Counted from the stretch's first letter, positions 36,255 to 48,797 are shown. The stretch is 64,000 nt of DNA from Erinaceus europaeus (GCF_950295315.1 NC_080164.1:62262042-62326041); one strand, 5' to 3'. Made by a program: numbers and translations. The notes: generated from the sequence alone by a model not told the origin.

Positions 36255-37000
36255 ACAAAGGCAGGGGTAATACTTCCAAGAAGCTCAGAGTTAAAACAAA
36301 AATTTACAGTACAAGTTTTTTAATCCTTTCACACAGCACTATAGTTTTTTATGCAATCACCTGAGCCTTGGACAGGAGAGCTGCTGGACAGGAAAGACCC
36401 ATGGAGTCCGTGCTGTGGGTAGAGGGTGGGTGTGGGGTGTTATGCAGGCAGGAGTGTCTGTGTAGGGGGAAGAAGCAAAGCCAATGACAGAGGAGAGGAC
36501 TATCATCAGGTCCCAGCTTCTAGCCTGGTCCACTTCACAAAGGGCAGACACAAATGTTGAGGACAATGGCAGTTTCTGCTCCACCTTCTCCTTTCACAGA
36601 CTTGCCCAGTAGTGTGGTAACCACACAAGGATTTCTACTCAGTCATCACACCTCAGGAAATGGCCGACAGCCTGCCTTGAGGCCTCCTGGTCACTGTGCC
36701 AGAGAATCAATCATTAATTACTCAGTTTTCAACCCCCACACCCCAAGCTTTCAAAACACAGAAGTAAGAAATACAGGTCCTGGCAGGTGAAAGGAAAAAG
36801 GCCAGCAGTTGTAGAAACTAGTTTGGAAAAAGCCACTGGTGGCATTTGTCCAGTTGGTTTGGGGTTAGGAATATGTCCTGGGCACTCACTTGTCTCTCCA
36901 GCTCTTTGTTCACCACCAAGACCCTTGATGACTGCACCTAAGCTGTTGGAAAGAGGCCTGATGTTTCCAGAGCAGAGTAGGAAAGAGCCTTAAGAGAGAA
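36255..37000. other. Unassigned DNA
   Basis: No gene or recent repeat recognised. Confidence 0.4.
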
Positions 37001-37003
37001 ACA

Positions 37004-37285
37004 GGGGAGTCAGCGGTAGCGCAGCGGGTTAAGCACACATGGTGCAAAATGCAAGGACCAGCATAAGGATCCCGGTTTGAGCCCCCGGCTCCCCACCTGC
37101 AAGGGAGTTGCTTCACAAGCGGTGAAGCCAGTCTGTAGGTGTCTATCTTTCTCTCCCCCTCTCTGTCTTCCCCTCCTCTCTCCATTTCTCTCTGTCCTAT
37201 CCAACAACAATGGCATCAATAATAACTACAACAATAAAACAAGGGCAACTAAAGGGAATAAACAAATAAATATAAAAAAGAGAGA
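37004..37285 (+). mobile_element. SINE, well preserved
   Basis: 'ggggagtcagcggtagcgca' head with A-box-like 'tagcgcagcgggtta', B-box region 'ggtttgagccccc', complete pyrimidine body, CAA/TAA tail and A-rich end. Confidence 0.9.
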
Positions 37286-37509
37286 GAATCAGAACAGGAC
37301 AGGAGAGTAAAGGAGCAATGGGTAGAGGGAACGGTTCATGTCAATTTCTTTCCTAGTTTTAATAGACTGTAGAGGGAACTTTTTAGTGATGGGATGGTCC
37401 TAGAACTTTGGTGATAGATGTGGTGAATTTTATATACATAAAGAGAGGTGAAGCTTTACTTTCTGGAATTGCATAGTATTGCAAACCAACGATGTGTGCT
37501 TTTTTTTTT

Positions 37510-37630
37510 TTTAATTGCAACACTGAGTCAGGCTCTTTGCAGCCAGTTTTGCAGATGAGAAAACTGAAACCCCAAATGGTAAGCAACAGATTCAGGTTAC
37601 TTAACTGGTAGGTAGCTAACTTGACGTCTA
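37510..37630 (-). repeat. MIR-like relic
   Basis: 'ttttgcagatgagaaaactg' core in reverse MIR orientation. Confidence 0.5.
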
Positions 37631-37644
37631 AATAAACACTGCTG

Positions 37645-37758
37645 TAACCAAGAACTTGGTTCAGAGGGTAGAGTGCAGGACTTGCACAGGTGAGGTCTCA
37701 GATTTGATGCTGAATGCTACCACATGTGCTGGAGGGTGTTCTGGTTCTTCTTATTTAA
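37645..37758 (+). mobile_element. Second-type short SINE
   Basis: 'agagggtagagtgcaggact', 'tctcagatttgatgctgaat' and 'gtgttctggttcttctt', leading into the GAAA repeat as its tail. Confidence 0.5.
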
Positions 37759-37822
<64 letters not shown>

Positions 37823-37824
37823 AA
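37757..37824. repeat. GAAA microsatellite
   Basis: About 16 near-perfect gaaa units, apparently grown from the SINE tail. Confidence 0.95.
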
Positions 37825-38465
37825 TACACTTTAAAATTCCCAAGTAAGCACTAGTGACTCAGGTCTTATTTAAATGTTGGAAATTCTGTTCAGTTTAACC
37901 TAGTTCTTTCTATCCCCCTCCCACCAGGAAGAAATATTCTGCAATCCAGGGAGTGTCTAGGGTGAGGTTAGACCCCCAGGGCCCAAAAACTGTCCTGTCA
38001 CAGCAAAGGAGAGTAGCTCACTTAGGAGGAATGCCTTTCTCTCCCCCCACCCCACTCCCATCCCAGGTCCCTGTGGTCCAGCAGGAGTCAGGGCACAAGA
38101 ATCTTCCAGGCCAATGCCAGGCCCCTGGAGAGGGCTGCCCTCTTCACAGCTGTTCTTGGGTTGGTGCCAAGGAAAAAACCCAGGCTCAGCATCAGACTCA
38201 GGGTTGACTTTGTTCTCTGTGGCCTTGGAATGCCAAAAGTTCCTGCTGTTCCCACAAACCAAAGAACAGAGTATGCCCTCCTCTAACCCTTGGCAATGCC
38301 CAGGGCCCTGCTGAAAGGACCAGAGACCATAGTGATTTGGGTAAGGAAAATGGAGAGGTTGAGCCTAACTAGAGGAGGTTCAAGGTAGCTATCCTCTTTT
38401 TGCCCCTGGCCTTCATTACCGTCTCCCAGGAAGCTTCCAGCATGTGAGCAGAGTGATCCTGGATA
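37825..38465. other. Unassigned DNA
   Basis: No gene or recent repeat recognised. Confidence 0.4.
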
Positions 38466-38475
38466 CATTATGGGT

Positions 38476-38857
38476 TCTTTTTGTTTGTTTATTTACTTGG
38501 TTTTTTGTTTGTTTGTTTGTTTTTGCTTCCATGGTTACCGCTGGGGCTCAGTGCCTGCACTATGAATCCACTGCTTCTGGAGGTCACTTTTCCCATTTTT
38601 GTTGCTCTTGTTGTTGTTATATTATTGTTATTGCTGTTATTGCTGTTGTTGTTGTTGGATAAGACAGAAAGAAATCGAGATAGGAGGGGAAGACAGAGAG
38701 GGGGAGAGAAGGATGGACACCTGCAGACCTGCTTCACCATTTGTGAAGCGACCCCCTTGCAGGTGGGGAGCTGGGAGATCTAACCACTATCCTTAGGCCA
38801 GTCTTTGTGCTTCATATCATGTGCGCTTAACCTGCTGCGCTACCGTCCACCCCACCA
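38476..38857 (-). mobile_element. SINE with dimer tail and GTTT tract
   Basis: GTTT run at the left, then the dimer module 'ccatggttaccgctggggct' and the TTG-rich linker, body, and head 'cgctaccgtccaccccacc'. 'acattatg' occurs on both sides (about 38466 and 38858), a short candidate TSD. Confidence 0.85.
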
Positions 38858-38867
38858 CATTATGTTT

Positions 38868-39730
38868 TTAACTCATCTGAAGACCCTCCTCCAGTTAGAT
38901 TTCTTATGTTTCCTATGAAGATGGTACAGCCCCGGCCTTCCTGTATTTGGAGCAGTCCTGCGAGATTAGAGCTTTGGAATCATTTTGCTCCATATGTTCC
39001 TTTACATAGTGGGCCTGCCATCTCTCTGAGGAAATGCTAAGCATTCCCACACCACAGGGACTGCTGAGTGCTTCAACTATATACCCCAGTTGTTTTCCAT
39101 AATATTCAGTAAAACAAAGCTTGAGGTAACTGGGACTTGGGGGTGGGGTGTCTTTCTGGGTCTCCTTATTTTTGATCAGTAGAGCCATACCTGAGTTAGC
39201 ATTTTTCCACTACCTCTGGGAATATTTCCAGGGTATAGACAACCATATTAACTCTGAGAAAACTATCAGAATAAACTAAAAAAACAATCTAAAACTATTG
39301 GAATAAACTAGAAGAGCAATCTCTGTCAATTTTGGACCTGTCAAACTGGCTTGTTGGGAGGAAGCTTGATCCCCCTGTAATGAGAGTAATCCTGAGAGAG
39401 GCCAGGTAAATGGAAGATTAAGAAAGTCAGAGGTCAGGGGTCACAGAGAAGTACACCTCCCCCTAGCTGAATTCCCAGTGCACTTGGCAAACAGACACAG
39501 AATATATTTATGACAAAAATGTGTGAACCACCCACCTCTGTTTTTCTTTGCCTTTTCAGCTGTATCTAGGTATAACTGACAAATGGAATTGTAAGGTATT
39601 TAAGATGCACACTGTAGTGATTTGAAAGATGTACAAACTGAGAAAGAACTCCACCACCTCGTAGATTAGTACATTCAGGATCCTTGCATTTTGATTTATA
39701 TATTTTTCTAAGCAAGGTTTTAAAACTCCA
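38868..39730. other. Unassigned DNA
   Basis: No gene or recent repeat recognised. Confidence 0.4.
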
Positions 39731-39735
39731 TTTTC

Positions 39736-39962
39736 AGGGAACCTGTTGCAATTGATTGCACATGTTACCATTTGTAAAGACCAGGGTTCAAGCACCCTCA
39801 CCACACCTTCAAAGGGGAAGCTTCATTAGCTACAAAGCAGCTACAGGTGTCTTATCTCTCTTCCTCTCTATCTCCCTCTCTCCTCTCAATTTCTCTCTGT
39901 CCTACCAAAGAAAGAAAAAAAAAAGGAAGAAAGAAAGGGAGAGAGAAAGAAAGAAAGAATTA
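39736..39962 (+). mobile_element. SINE, diverged head
   Basis: 'accagggttcaagcaccctc', 'gcagctacaggtgtcttatc', 'ctctctgtcctacc' and an AAAG-type tail. Confidence 0.7.
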
Positions 39963-40229
39963 ATGGAAGGAAGGAAGAATGCCCTCCATTTAAAGATATA
40001 TAATCCTTTTGTAAGCATTTCCTTTTGTTTGTCCTAAACTTCTGTCTTTTGAGCCTCATGGACTGTGTGGTGGCAGTGATGATTTCTGTTCATTTCATCC
40101 ACATTCCCTGTCATGTTAAGCCTGTCTTCTCTGAGACTTCATTCTATCCAAGCAAAATTATTTTTCTGTGAGGCAAGCTAGAGTTCAAGATCCTAGGACC
40201 AACTACTTCCACAGTGCTGAAAGTCTAAG

Positions 40230-40442
40230 AATCATGACTGTGGGTTGGAATCTGATGACCACAGCTAGAACCTTGGAACATCTCTATACTGGCTGTATGA
40301 CGTTATGCCAATCACTCAATTTCACTGAGCCCAAGTTTCTGAGTTTGAGAAGTGAAATTAATAATGGGATCTTTCTTGCTTCACACAGTGATAGTTCATT
40401 TAGGCAGTGCTCACAGCATATGGGGTCCCAATAAATGTCATG
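40230..40442 (+). repeat. MIR relic
   Basis: 'ctgtatgacgttatgccaat', 'ttcactgagcccaagtttct' and the end 'ggggtcccaataaatgtcat' follow the MIR consensus order. Confidence 0.65.
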
Positions 40443-40444
40443 AG

Positions 40445-40850
40445 TGAAAGCAAAACTGATCACTACAAAAATGACAGAGATGCATTGCTCACAGACTTCA
40501 GAGATAGTGCCACTGCCACCACACTGAAGACAGTAGGAGACAATGGAGGTTTAAAGGTGACAGTGGGTGATGAGAATGACAACATGGAGACTGAATTGTG
40601 AGTTCCAGGGACAACCAGAGGAAACTGTTCCAGACATGTGTGAGCAACTTGCTCTCTTTCCACACTCAGCTCTGAGTGTGCCCCCAGACTGCTGCCTGGA
40701 AGAGTTTCCCATTTCCTGGCCTCCAGAGGATCAAGTTCAGCTAGAAGACTCTGTTCCTGAGAAGTTGTATGGCTGCAGGTTCAGCTACACAGTGGGCAAG
40801 TTCTAACCTATCAGCCACTTTCTGATTTACTGGGAAGCAGCCTCTTCTCT
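40445..40850. other. Unassigned DNA with short open frames
   Basis: Overlapping frames of 64-93 codons exist on both strands but have no domain, splice context or codon bias that I can defend. Confidence 0.35.
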
Positions 40851-40854
40851 AATT

Positions 40855-41045
40855 TTCTTTCTTTCTCTTCCTTCCTTCCATCTTTCCTTCCTTCCTTCCT
40901 TCTTTCCTTCTTTCCTTCCTTCCTTCCTTCCTTCCTTCCTTCTTACCTTCCTTCCTTCCTTCTTTCCTTCCTTTCTTCTTTCCTTCCTTCCTTCCTTCCT
41001 TCCTTCTTTCCTTCCTTCCTTCCTTCCATCCTTTCTTTTTTTTTT
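40855..41045. repeat. TTCC polypyrimidine tract
   Basis: About 190 bp of ttcc/tttc/cttt with few purines. Confidence 0.95.
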
Positions 41046-41126
41046 CTACATGTTCCTTTCTTCCTTCTTATCAATTTTTAGCTTCTCCACATATCATAAT
41101 TGAATCAGTTAAGATTCAATCTTCCT

Positions 41127-41382
41127 GCACAAGGACCGGCATAAGGATCCCAGTTCAAGCCCCCGGTTCCCCACCTGCAGTGAAGTCGCTTCACAGGCCA
41201 TGAAGCCGGTGTGCAGGTATCTATCTTTCTCTCCCCTCTCTGTCTTCCCATCCTTTCTCCATTTCTCTCTGTCCTATCCAACAACAATGGTATCATCAAC
41301 AACAATAATAATAACTATTACAACAATTTAAAAAAAAAACACCAAGGGCAACAAAAGGGAAAATAAAAAAATTATAAAAAAT
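41127..41382 (+). mobile_element. SINE, 5' truncated, with target-site duplication
   Basis: Starts inside the head ('cacaaggaccggcataagga') and runs through the body to CAA/TAA and A-rich tail. Flanks are attcaatcttcct (41114-41126) and attcagtcttcct (41383-41395), one mismatch. It was truncated at insertion. Confidence 0.88.
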
Positions 41383-41395
41383 ATTCAGTCTTCCT

Positions 41396-41865
41396 AACTC
41401 TAGCCCCTAACCCTTAATAACCTTGTTCTATTTGACGTTTGTCCCTTCAGACCCTTTCTATTAGTGCCAATGTCTATTAGTGGACATTGTGACCTTTGTT
41501 TTCTAGAGTGTGTGTGTTTGCACATACTGTGGCCCTCTGTATATAAGGCTTGCTCTGAAGGTTGCTTTTATTTACTTATCAATTTCATGAATACCATCCC
41601 TTGTCAGGACAAAGAGGACTTTATCCTTCTTAAGTTCTCTGTCATAATTCAAAATGCAGATAGAATAATGTATAACACTATCCCTCTTGCACAGATGACT
41701 ATGTCTTAGCTTTTCTTACTAACATTGTTCTTCAGTGAACTATTTGTGCACATGTGTGAATGTTTTCCTGGAGAAGTTGAAAATGATAAATGAAATTGTG
41801 TGGTTACAAGGCAGGCGCCATCAAAGCAGGTAGAAACCAATCTGCCTTGTTTGCTTTTCTCTCTC
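41396..41865. other. Unassigned DNA
   Basis: No gene. It may be part of an old L1, but I cannot fix it. Confidence 0.35.
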
Positions 41866-41871
41866 TCCCTC

Positions 41872-42052
41872 TCTTTAAAGATTTATAAATTTATTTTACA
41901 CGTGAGGGACAGAGAGAGAGAGAGAAAAAAAAAGCTAGAAAAAGAAGTAAGAACACTGCCCCACTCGGATACACGTGGTGCCAGCCACTGAACCCAGGAA
42001 ATCACACATACAAGTCCTGCATTCTACTCACAGAGCCACCTCCCCACCACTG
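41872..42052 (-). mobile_element. Short diverged SINE
   Basis: 'aaagatttataaatttattt', GA run, 'gccactgaacccaggaaatc' and 'ctactcacagagccacctcc'. Confidence 0.5.
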
Positions 42053-42350
42053 TCTTCTCATTCCATTGCTCTCAAATATTTCTTTCTCAATTGAAGGTAA
42101 ATAGGGCAGAGTAAAAAGGAAGGTCGGTGAGGTTCTCTAGTTCAAGATCTTTGCTGTCCTCCTGGCAGTGGCCAAAGTGGGCAGGTGCTCCTGACTGGGC
42201 AATGCACCCATCTCACCTGAGAGCGTTTCTGACTTCCCAGAAATAACCAGAGAACAAAGAGAGTGTGCACCCCAGACCCCTAAGATTCGAAAGCCTCTTC
42301 ACAAATTACATTGAGTAAATGAGTTTAATACTATCCTCTCCTTCAGGATT

Positions 42351-42352
<2 letters not shown>

Positions 42353-42382
<30 letters not shown>
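42353..42382. repeat. GA microsatellite
   Basis: About 14 GA units. Confidence 0.95.
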
Positions 42383-42385
<3 letters not shown>

Positions 42386-42464
42386 CCTCTGCTTAGGATT
42401 CAGTCTCCACATTCTAAAATCTTAGGAGTTATGAACTCAAATCTGGAGAAATGATTAGTGACAC

Positions 42465-42600
42465 AGTCCTTTCTTGGGTTGTGTGACCTTGGGAAAATCA
42501 CTCTCACTCTGATTCTCAGGTCTCTCAGACTTTGTAAAAAAATTATATTGTATTATATTTCTCATCCTATCTGTAAGGGTCATGTGAAAGTGATTTGAAA
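42465..42600 (+). repeat. MIR-like relic
   Basis: 'gttgtgtgaccttgggaaaa' is the MIR core. The 3' part is degraded. Confidence 0.55.
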
Positions 42601-42769
42601 GCTGCTAAGAAATGCAGAAAGGGGAATGTGAAGGAGAATGAATTTGAAGTGATTATGATGATGAATATAACGCCAGACTCACTTCATGGGGCAGGTCTTT
42701 CTGTTTCTTCCCTTCATTTCCTTTCTTTTTCTCTTCCCTTCTCCTTCCTTATTCCTTTTTATTTTCTAT

Positions 42770-43035
42770 GTATTTAGTTGTGCAAATATTTATTGAATAT
42801 CTACTAAGGTTTGGGGGCTCTATTAGAACTTGAGAACACAATGGTGACCAAAACAAGAATCCTGTTCTCATGTAATAGAAAAACTTGTTCTTGCAGAAAG
42901 TTGTACTGTAAGGTGTTCTGAGGTTGGAGAGAAGAGCAGAGTGTAGGGAGCATGAAACAACACATCTCAGAGTCTCAGCTGTATCAAGGAGACCTGTAAG
43001 GAGAGACAAGAAGGAAAATATAAAGTCAACCAGGC
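42770..43035 (+). repeat. L2-like relic
   Basis: 'gcaaatatttattgaatatc' followed by 'aatcctgttctcatgtaata' and 'aggtgttctgaggttggaga' in L2-like order. Confidence 0.45.
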
Positions 43036-43044
43036 AAATAGAAA

Positions 43045-43236
43045 GATGGGAGGGAAAGCTCGTGTGGGAGGTTTCCTGCTTTGCCACATGAAAGACCTAG
43101 GTTTAAAGCTAGTTCCTACAATACTGGAAACTACCCCTACCCCTTAATCTCTCTCTTTCTATCTCTGTCCATAGCTGTGAAGCCCAAGCAAGAATCAATA
43201 TAAATAAATAAATGAATAAATAAATAAATAAATATA
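43045..43236 (+). mobile_element. Second-type SINE
   Basis: 'cctgctttgccacatgaaag', 'taggtttaaagctagttcct', CT body, 'gtgaagcccaagcaagaatc' and a TAAA repeat tail (43203-43236). Confidence 0.6.
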
Positions 43237-43239
43237 AGT

Positions 43240-43585
43240 GAATACACCACAAATACCACACAGGAAGTTTCAGAGGCCAGGGAGTGCCAGGCACTAATTT
43301 AGGGAGCTGAATGCACTATAGTGGCATAAAGTGCAATGATAGGCAAGCATGTGTGCTGTGTGTGGTGAAGCCTGAGAGATGGGATTGTGAAAGCATGTCC
43401 AGGACCCTGACTGGTAGGTTCAGAGAAGACTCATGCTAAGAGTTGTGCAGGATTTTAGGTCTCTAACCTCATGCAACCTATACTCAAATAACACCCTTGT
43501 GACTAGGGGGACTTAAGCATGCTGAACATGATGCAGACATGGATAGAAAGATGTTTCCTGCCTCTAGACAGGAAGGAGAGAAGAG
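43240..43585. other. Unassigned DNA, possibly old L2
   Basis: No gene. Faint L2-like phrases ('gccagggagtgccaggcac') only. Confidence 0.35.
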
Positions 43586-43587
43586 AC

Positions 43588-43793
43588 AAGAGGAGGGGAG
43601 GGGAGGGGAGGGGAGGGGAGGGGAGGAGAGGAGAGGAGAGGAGAGGAGAGGAGAGGAGAGGAGAGGAGAGGAGAGGAGAGGAGAGGAGAGGAGAGAAGAG
43701 AAGAGAAGAGAAGAGAAGAGAAGAGAAGAGAAGAGAAGAGAAGAGAAGAGAAGAGAAGAGAAGAGAAGAGAAGAGAAAAGGAGAGGAGAACAA
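43588..43793. repeat. GGGGA / GAGAG / GAGAA pentamer array
   Basis: About 205 bp of almost pure purine made of five-base units that shift from ggggagggga to gagaggagag to agaagagaag in three successive blocks. It explains the E/R/K-rich and S/L/F-rich frames of ~90-100 codons. Confidence 0.97.
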
Positions 43794-43799
43794 AGTGTT

Positions 43800-44540
43800 G
43801 GTAGGTTAGGAGGCTAGGGCTATAAGCTTGAATATGTGGCTTAGGGATGCAGGAGAGGCCACTCAGCATATCTGACTTTCATGCCACTATCCTTATCCAG
43901 AAGCATCTGGAGGCAGAAAGTACGCAGACTCGCAGTAGCAGTGCAGCCTCCAAACTCTGTCCTGAAAAAAACTACTAAGAGTCTCTATACCCATGTTTTG
44001 TCATTTTTAATAAAAAATTCATTTTTAAAAAATTTCTTTTTTAAATTTCATTAGATTAGCTTTTGTGAACCAGTGTGTGTGACAGCAATTGGAAACCACA
44101 TCAGTTGTAAGAATACTGTAGACGGAAATAACTTTTATAGTGAATAAATGCTATCATATCCAATATCTCGTTGACTAGTCTGTACAAACATGTACTACTA
44201 TGTATTCTTGTGTGTACCTGCCATTTAATAAAGCATAAATCTATTGTTTTATATAATAAATGTAGTGTGTTAAGTATATATCAGGTACTACCTGTATAAT
44301 ATCTGCTATATTAAAATGTGTGTGTTACAACATAAGAGTCTAATGCATTCCAATTCATATTCAGTGATTCCATTGTTCACTCAGAGAAAAATGACAGAAC
44401 TTTTACCAAGGCCTCCAAAGTCCTACTCCAGCAATATACACCATTATATATCATTATATATCATATATCACAATATATATCATTCCCTCCTCTCATCTCC
44501 TCTCCAGCCTCCACAGCCTCCCTGGACTTTGTTTTCTTCA
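43800..44540. other. Unassigned AT-rich DNA
   Basis: No gene. Short 'tatatcatta' repeats lie at 44447-44485. Confidence 0.4.
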
Positions 44541-44569
44541 AATTTTATAGGCAGCCCTCAGTCTGGACC

Positions 44570-44878
44570 TTCATGATACCCTTTCCTGTTAGTTTGGTGT
44601 TTACTACCTTGTTTCCTAGTCTCGGCTCAAATCCTTTCTCAGTGCCCAACAATAACCCTTCTCCTCTACTCTTTGTACCTGTAACATTCATTTCTCTCCA
44701 ACATACGATGCAAAGCTTACCCACCCCCATCCCCCATCAGTAACAAATAAATGACATAAGTTCAGGGACTTTTGATCATTTGTTTCCCCCAGAGCCTAGA
44801 GCAGTGCCTGGTACTGAGAAGGAACTCAGTGGGTACTTGTGCTTGTGTGAGTGTTGAAGGAATGATTACAATAGCAAG
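44570..44878 (+). repeat. L2 3'-end relic
   Basis: 'ccagagcctagagcagtgcc' and 'tggtactgagaaggaactca' followed by 'gttgaaggaatgatta' match the L2 3' end layout. Confidence 0.6.
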
Positions 44879-44879
44879 T

Positions 44880-46955
44880 ACAACACAATGGCCTCACCAT
44901 GATGAGTAGCAATAGACAGTGGACATATATCAGTTAACAAGTAAATACTGGACCAAAGCCTTCATCATAAATGTTTCCTCATTGGTTCTTGAAAATTAGT
45001 GATGAAATATGAAACTCAGTGGTCCTTAACCCTTTTCCTGTGAGTGCTGTCTGCCTCTCTCTTTGTTTGAAGGAAGTGGAGGATCCTCTAAATAGAGTCT
45101 TGAGTGTTGTTGGACTCAGAACCTGGCCAGTGCTAATGAAATGTGTGATATAGTCCTACCCCTTAGGACCATTACTGTCTTCCTCTTTGGTTCTTGCTTT
45201 GGTTCCTGTCTAGAAAAGCTTTAAAATTCCAGGCAAAGGACACAAAATCTGCTGCCCTGGGGGCAGATGACCATTTGAGTACTGCTGACATGGAAAAAAA
45301 GTCACATAATTAAACCATTGTGTTAAGCATGCAAATCTCCTTGCTAAGCCACACCCCATTCCATCACTGCTAAACTTTGGGGCTAGGAGGGGGTTCCTGA
45401 TTTTTCAGTAGCCCCAAACTGAAAACAGAGCATCAATGGTTCCAGGGGAGGAAGACTATCCTCTGGGAAGACCCATTAACCCAGGCTTCCCATCAGATCC
45501 ATGGAGAAGAAGGGAGGTGGAATCATTAAACCCATATTTGTTTCAAACCTAGGAAAAAGGACAGTCATTGAGTGACAAGACAATTACTGTTTGGCTCTTG
45601 TGACACCTGAGCATTAACCTTCAACATTTGTTTTGGGTCATGAATACTGCTGATCCCTAACTTTGAATTTTTAGAAACTCAGAGGTTTTCCTCCTATTAT
45701 GACTGAACCCTTCTGTTTCTCTAGAAGACCTGACCTCCCTCCCTGCCTCTGTGTGGGAAGAAGGCAGGGGTTTCTAAGAAGGGGTGGGAAGAAAAGGGCA
45801 AGCCAGACTGCTTCTCCCTCTCCCAGCCCAGTAGTGTAATGACTTGCTCTAGTTCCCTCCTCCCACTGGCTGGGACTCCAGGTGCCTTCCTTTAATTAAA
45901 AGTATTTAGCCTTCCGCTACACTGGCCATCATTTGCATGAGATCCTTCCCTGTGTATCAGAAGAAGCCAGGAGCTTAACAGAGCATTGTTGCTCCCACAA
46001 GGCCAGGACTGCCAGGCTGAGCCAGGCACCCAGGATCCCTGGAACTCTGTAAAGCAGGGAGTTGCCAGGCTTCCAGCTTCTCCAAGCAAACTTAGAGGAA
46101 AGAGAAGTGCCTGAAGCCTCTTGAAGCCTGGCTGGCCCTCAGCCTCTTGCATTGAAATACTTTTACAGACTAGCTTTGAAAGTAGGGCTTGCCCTCTGTA
46201 CCTCTGTAGCCTCCTGAGCAGATCCTTGGGCATCTGAGCCCCCAAGGACTTCTAGTGTGTTTCCAATTACCTTTCTGTGCCAAGCACTGGATAAAGTTCT
46301 TATGATATTTCAATCACCATACCTGCCTCAAAAGAACTAAAAGCTGGTCAGGGAACATTTTCTGAGGAAATGACAAATAACTGTGACATTAAATTGTAGG
46401 TAGCAAAAAACTGCAGGAAGTCCTGTCTTCAGGTACTGGGGTTCAGAGGAATGCAGGGTGTGAACTGTCAGTTAATGAGATATCTTTACTTATTAATGTT
46501 AAAAAGAAGATTCAGATGCTTTGAAAAATCAGTCCACTATACCAAAGTCATGTAGATAGCTTAAGCTCAGAGAAGCTCTTCTCCCAGGTCAGATGCATCC
46601 ATCTTCTCCTATTCAGGAGAAGAGAAAGCGTTTGCTCAGGGAGACCAGAGTCCTTCCCTGCCTGGTCCCCAAGCTCTAATAAGATAATACACAGACCTAG
46701 GTGACTGTAGATCAAGGTTTTTGCTTCTGACCTCACACTCAACTCTCTTGCATGATTTTGGCTGCCTCAACAGACCTAAAATTTGTTCTAGAGCCTCCAG
46801 GTGCACTGCTTGGTGACCCAAACACTAGAGTCCCCTCCTTCAATGGGGATCTCACCCCCTGGAGCTACCTCAGCGTCTCAGGGTCAGGGAGTCAAGAGCA
46901 GAGTCAAGTCTCCTTCATGAGACACATCTTTTCTCACAAATGAGGAGATACAGGG
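44880..46955. other. Unassigned DNA, repeat-poor
   Basis: About 2 kb without a recent SINE or L1. A minus-strand frame of 117 codons at 45892-46245 has no recognisable domain. Confidence 0.4.
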
Positions 46956-46960
46956 AGGAT

Positions 46961-47295
46961 TTTTTTTTTTTTTTGCCTCTAGGGTTATTGCTGGGGCTTG
47001 GTGCCTGCACTCAAATCCACTGCTCCTGGAGGCTACTTTTTCCTTTTTGTTTATTGTTGTTGTTATTATTTTTGTTGTTATTGCTGTCTTTGTTGTTGGA
47101 TAGGACAGAGAGAAATCAAGAGAGGAAGGGAAGACAGAGAGGGGAGAGAAAGATAGACACCTGTGGACCTACTTCACAACTTGTGAAGTGACCCCCCCTG
47201 TAGGTGGGAAGCTGGGGGCTGAAACCAGGATACTTGAGCTGGTTCTTGCACTTTGTGCCATGTGCGCTTAACCCACTGCACTAACACCCAGCCCC
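46961..47295 (-). mobile_element. SINE, full length with dimer tail
   Basis: Poly-T, dimer module 'ctagggttattgctggggct', TTG linker, body, and head 'cactaacacccagcccc'. Confidence 0.88.
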
Positions 47296-47299
47296 TGAG

Positions 47300-48605
47300 A
47301 AAGGACTTCTTTATCCCCATTTGTGTTCATGCCTTTCCCCAGATTTTCTCCTGGTTTTATCAACTAAGTTAGCTCTTCTTCTTGAGTACTAGAAGTTGTT
47401 ATTATTTCTGAGAGAGAACTTTTCATGTTAAAGATAGGGGAAAAAAGCAGCATGGAGTTCAGAACCCCTTTTCCACTAACTTGTTTCCCTAGAATCCTGT
47501 AGATTTCCTGAATGTAAACATCAGGATGTCAGTCCATCAGTCCCTCCTCTAACACTCTGGAGGAAAGCAGAGAACATTCCTATTTACTTTATTACATAGA
47601 GTCTTAGGAACCAGGAGCACGGAGTTTTTCCCTTTGTTCTTTGCAGTCAGTCTAGATAGCGAGTTAACACTAGTCTAGGTCCAGAAGAGGGCAGGGTGAG
47701 CTTAAGAATTATTTCAGAGTTGTGTTTCTAGTACTCATTTCCCTTCCATGTTAGATGGTGAGGCACAAGGAAGATAAACATCTATCGTTAGTGTGTTTTC
47801 AGTCATACATCAGAGAGTGGAGTGAACTTTCCCTTCTCCACCTCTATTGTAATGTGTCCTCTACTGAATTGGGGGTTATGGGGAGATTTCCATGAACAAT
47901 GGTTGTGACTAACATCTCAGAACATTAAAACCAATAGCATTATTTCATTTCATTCTTACAATCATTCAAAAAGCCCATATGACTTATTAGCAAACACTGG
48001 ATCATTCATTTCTCTTCTTGTTACCACAAAGCATAGAACATGACCCTTAGGAGATAGATTATTAGAGCAGGCACAGTTTGAAGGAAATTCAGTATTCATA
48101 GAAAGGCTGCTATAAATTTTATGATTTTTAAATGAATTTCATGAAAATATTTTGATGGCATATCTGCCATGTAGCAATAATAGTAGAAAAACTATGATAA
48201 AGGAGGTGATATTATCCTCCATGTTTCCTTGAGTCACAGTATACCTGGCTTATGAGTTCAGTCCAAGTACTACATAAAAAGAATAGTGAGACAAAAACAG
48301 CGAGGACCAAAGGGCCAAAGAGACACTCTACAACCTTCCCACTGAGGATGAATTGAAAAGGACAGAGGATTATTGCCTGAGAAGAGAAGAATGAGGATGG
48401 AATGAAAGGTCTTTAAATAATTAAAAATTGACTTTGGGGAGAAAGAATCCATGTGCTTGGTGAACAACATATGAACACTGACCACAAGTCAGTTTTCATT
48501 TAAATAGCAAGTTTGGCACAGTTGCTCTGCCTAGTTGTAGAAGGAGCTATCGAAGGGGTATGATCTTGCAAGGGAGATGGGTTTCTATAATTGAGTCTGA
48601 AAAAA
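47300..48605. other. Unassigned DNA
   Basis: No gene or recent repeat recognised. Confidence 0.4.
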
Positions 48606-48610
48606 AACCA

Positions 48611-48797
48611 GGGGTTGGTTGGTGGCACATGTATTAGAGCACACATATTACAGTGTGCAAGGACCTGGGTTCAAGATTCTGGTCCCCACCCGCAGTGAGG
48701 GGAAGCTTCATGAGCAGTGAAGCAGTGCTATAAGACTCCCTCTCTCTCTTCCCTCTCAATTTCTCTCTGTCTCTATCCTAAATAAATAAATGAATTG
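48611..48797 (+). mobile_element. SINE (short-tail type)
   Basis: 'ggggttggttggtggcacat' head, 'ctgggttcaagattctggtc', body, 'ctgtctctatcc' and TAAATAAATAAAT tail. Confidence 0.82.

Noticed and set aside
37004..37080. tRNA-like sequence with A and B boxes
   Set aside because: It is the head of a SINE and continues into the SINE body. No acceptor stem or tRNA fold is complete.
43503..43869. Frames of about 90-100 codons, E/R/K-rich or S/L/F-rich
   Set aside because: Translation of a pure purine pentamer array.
45892..46245. 117-codon minus-strand frame
   Set aside because: No recognisable domain, no splice context and no supporting neighbour. I cannot separate it from chance.
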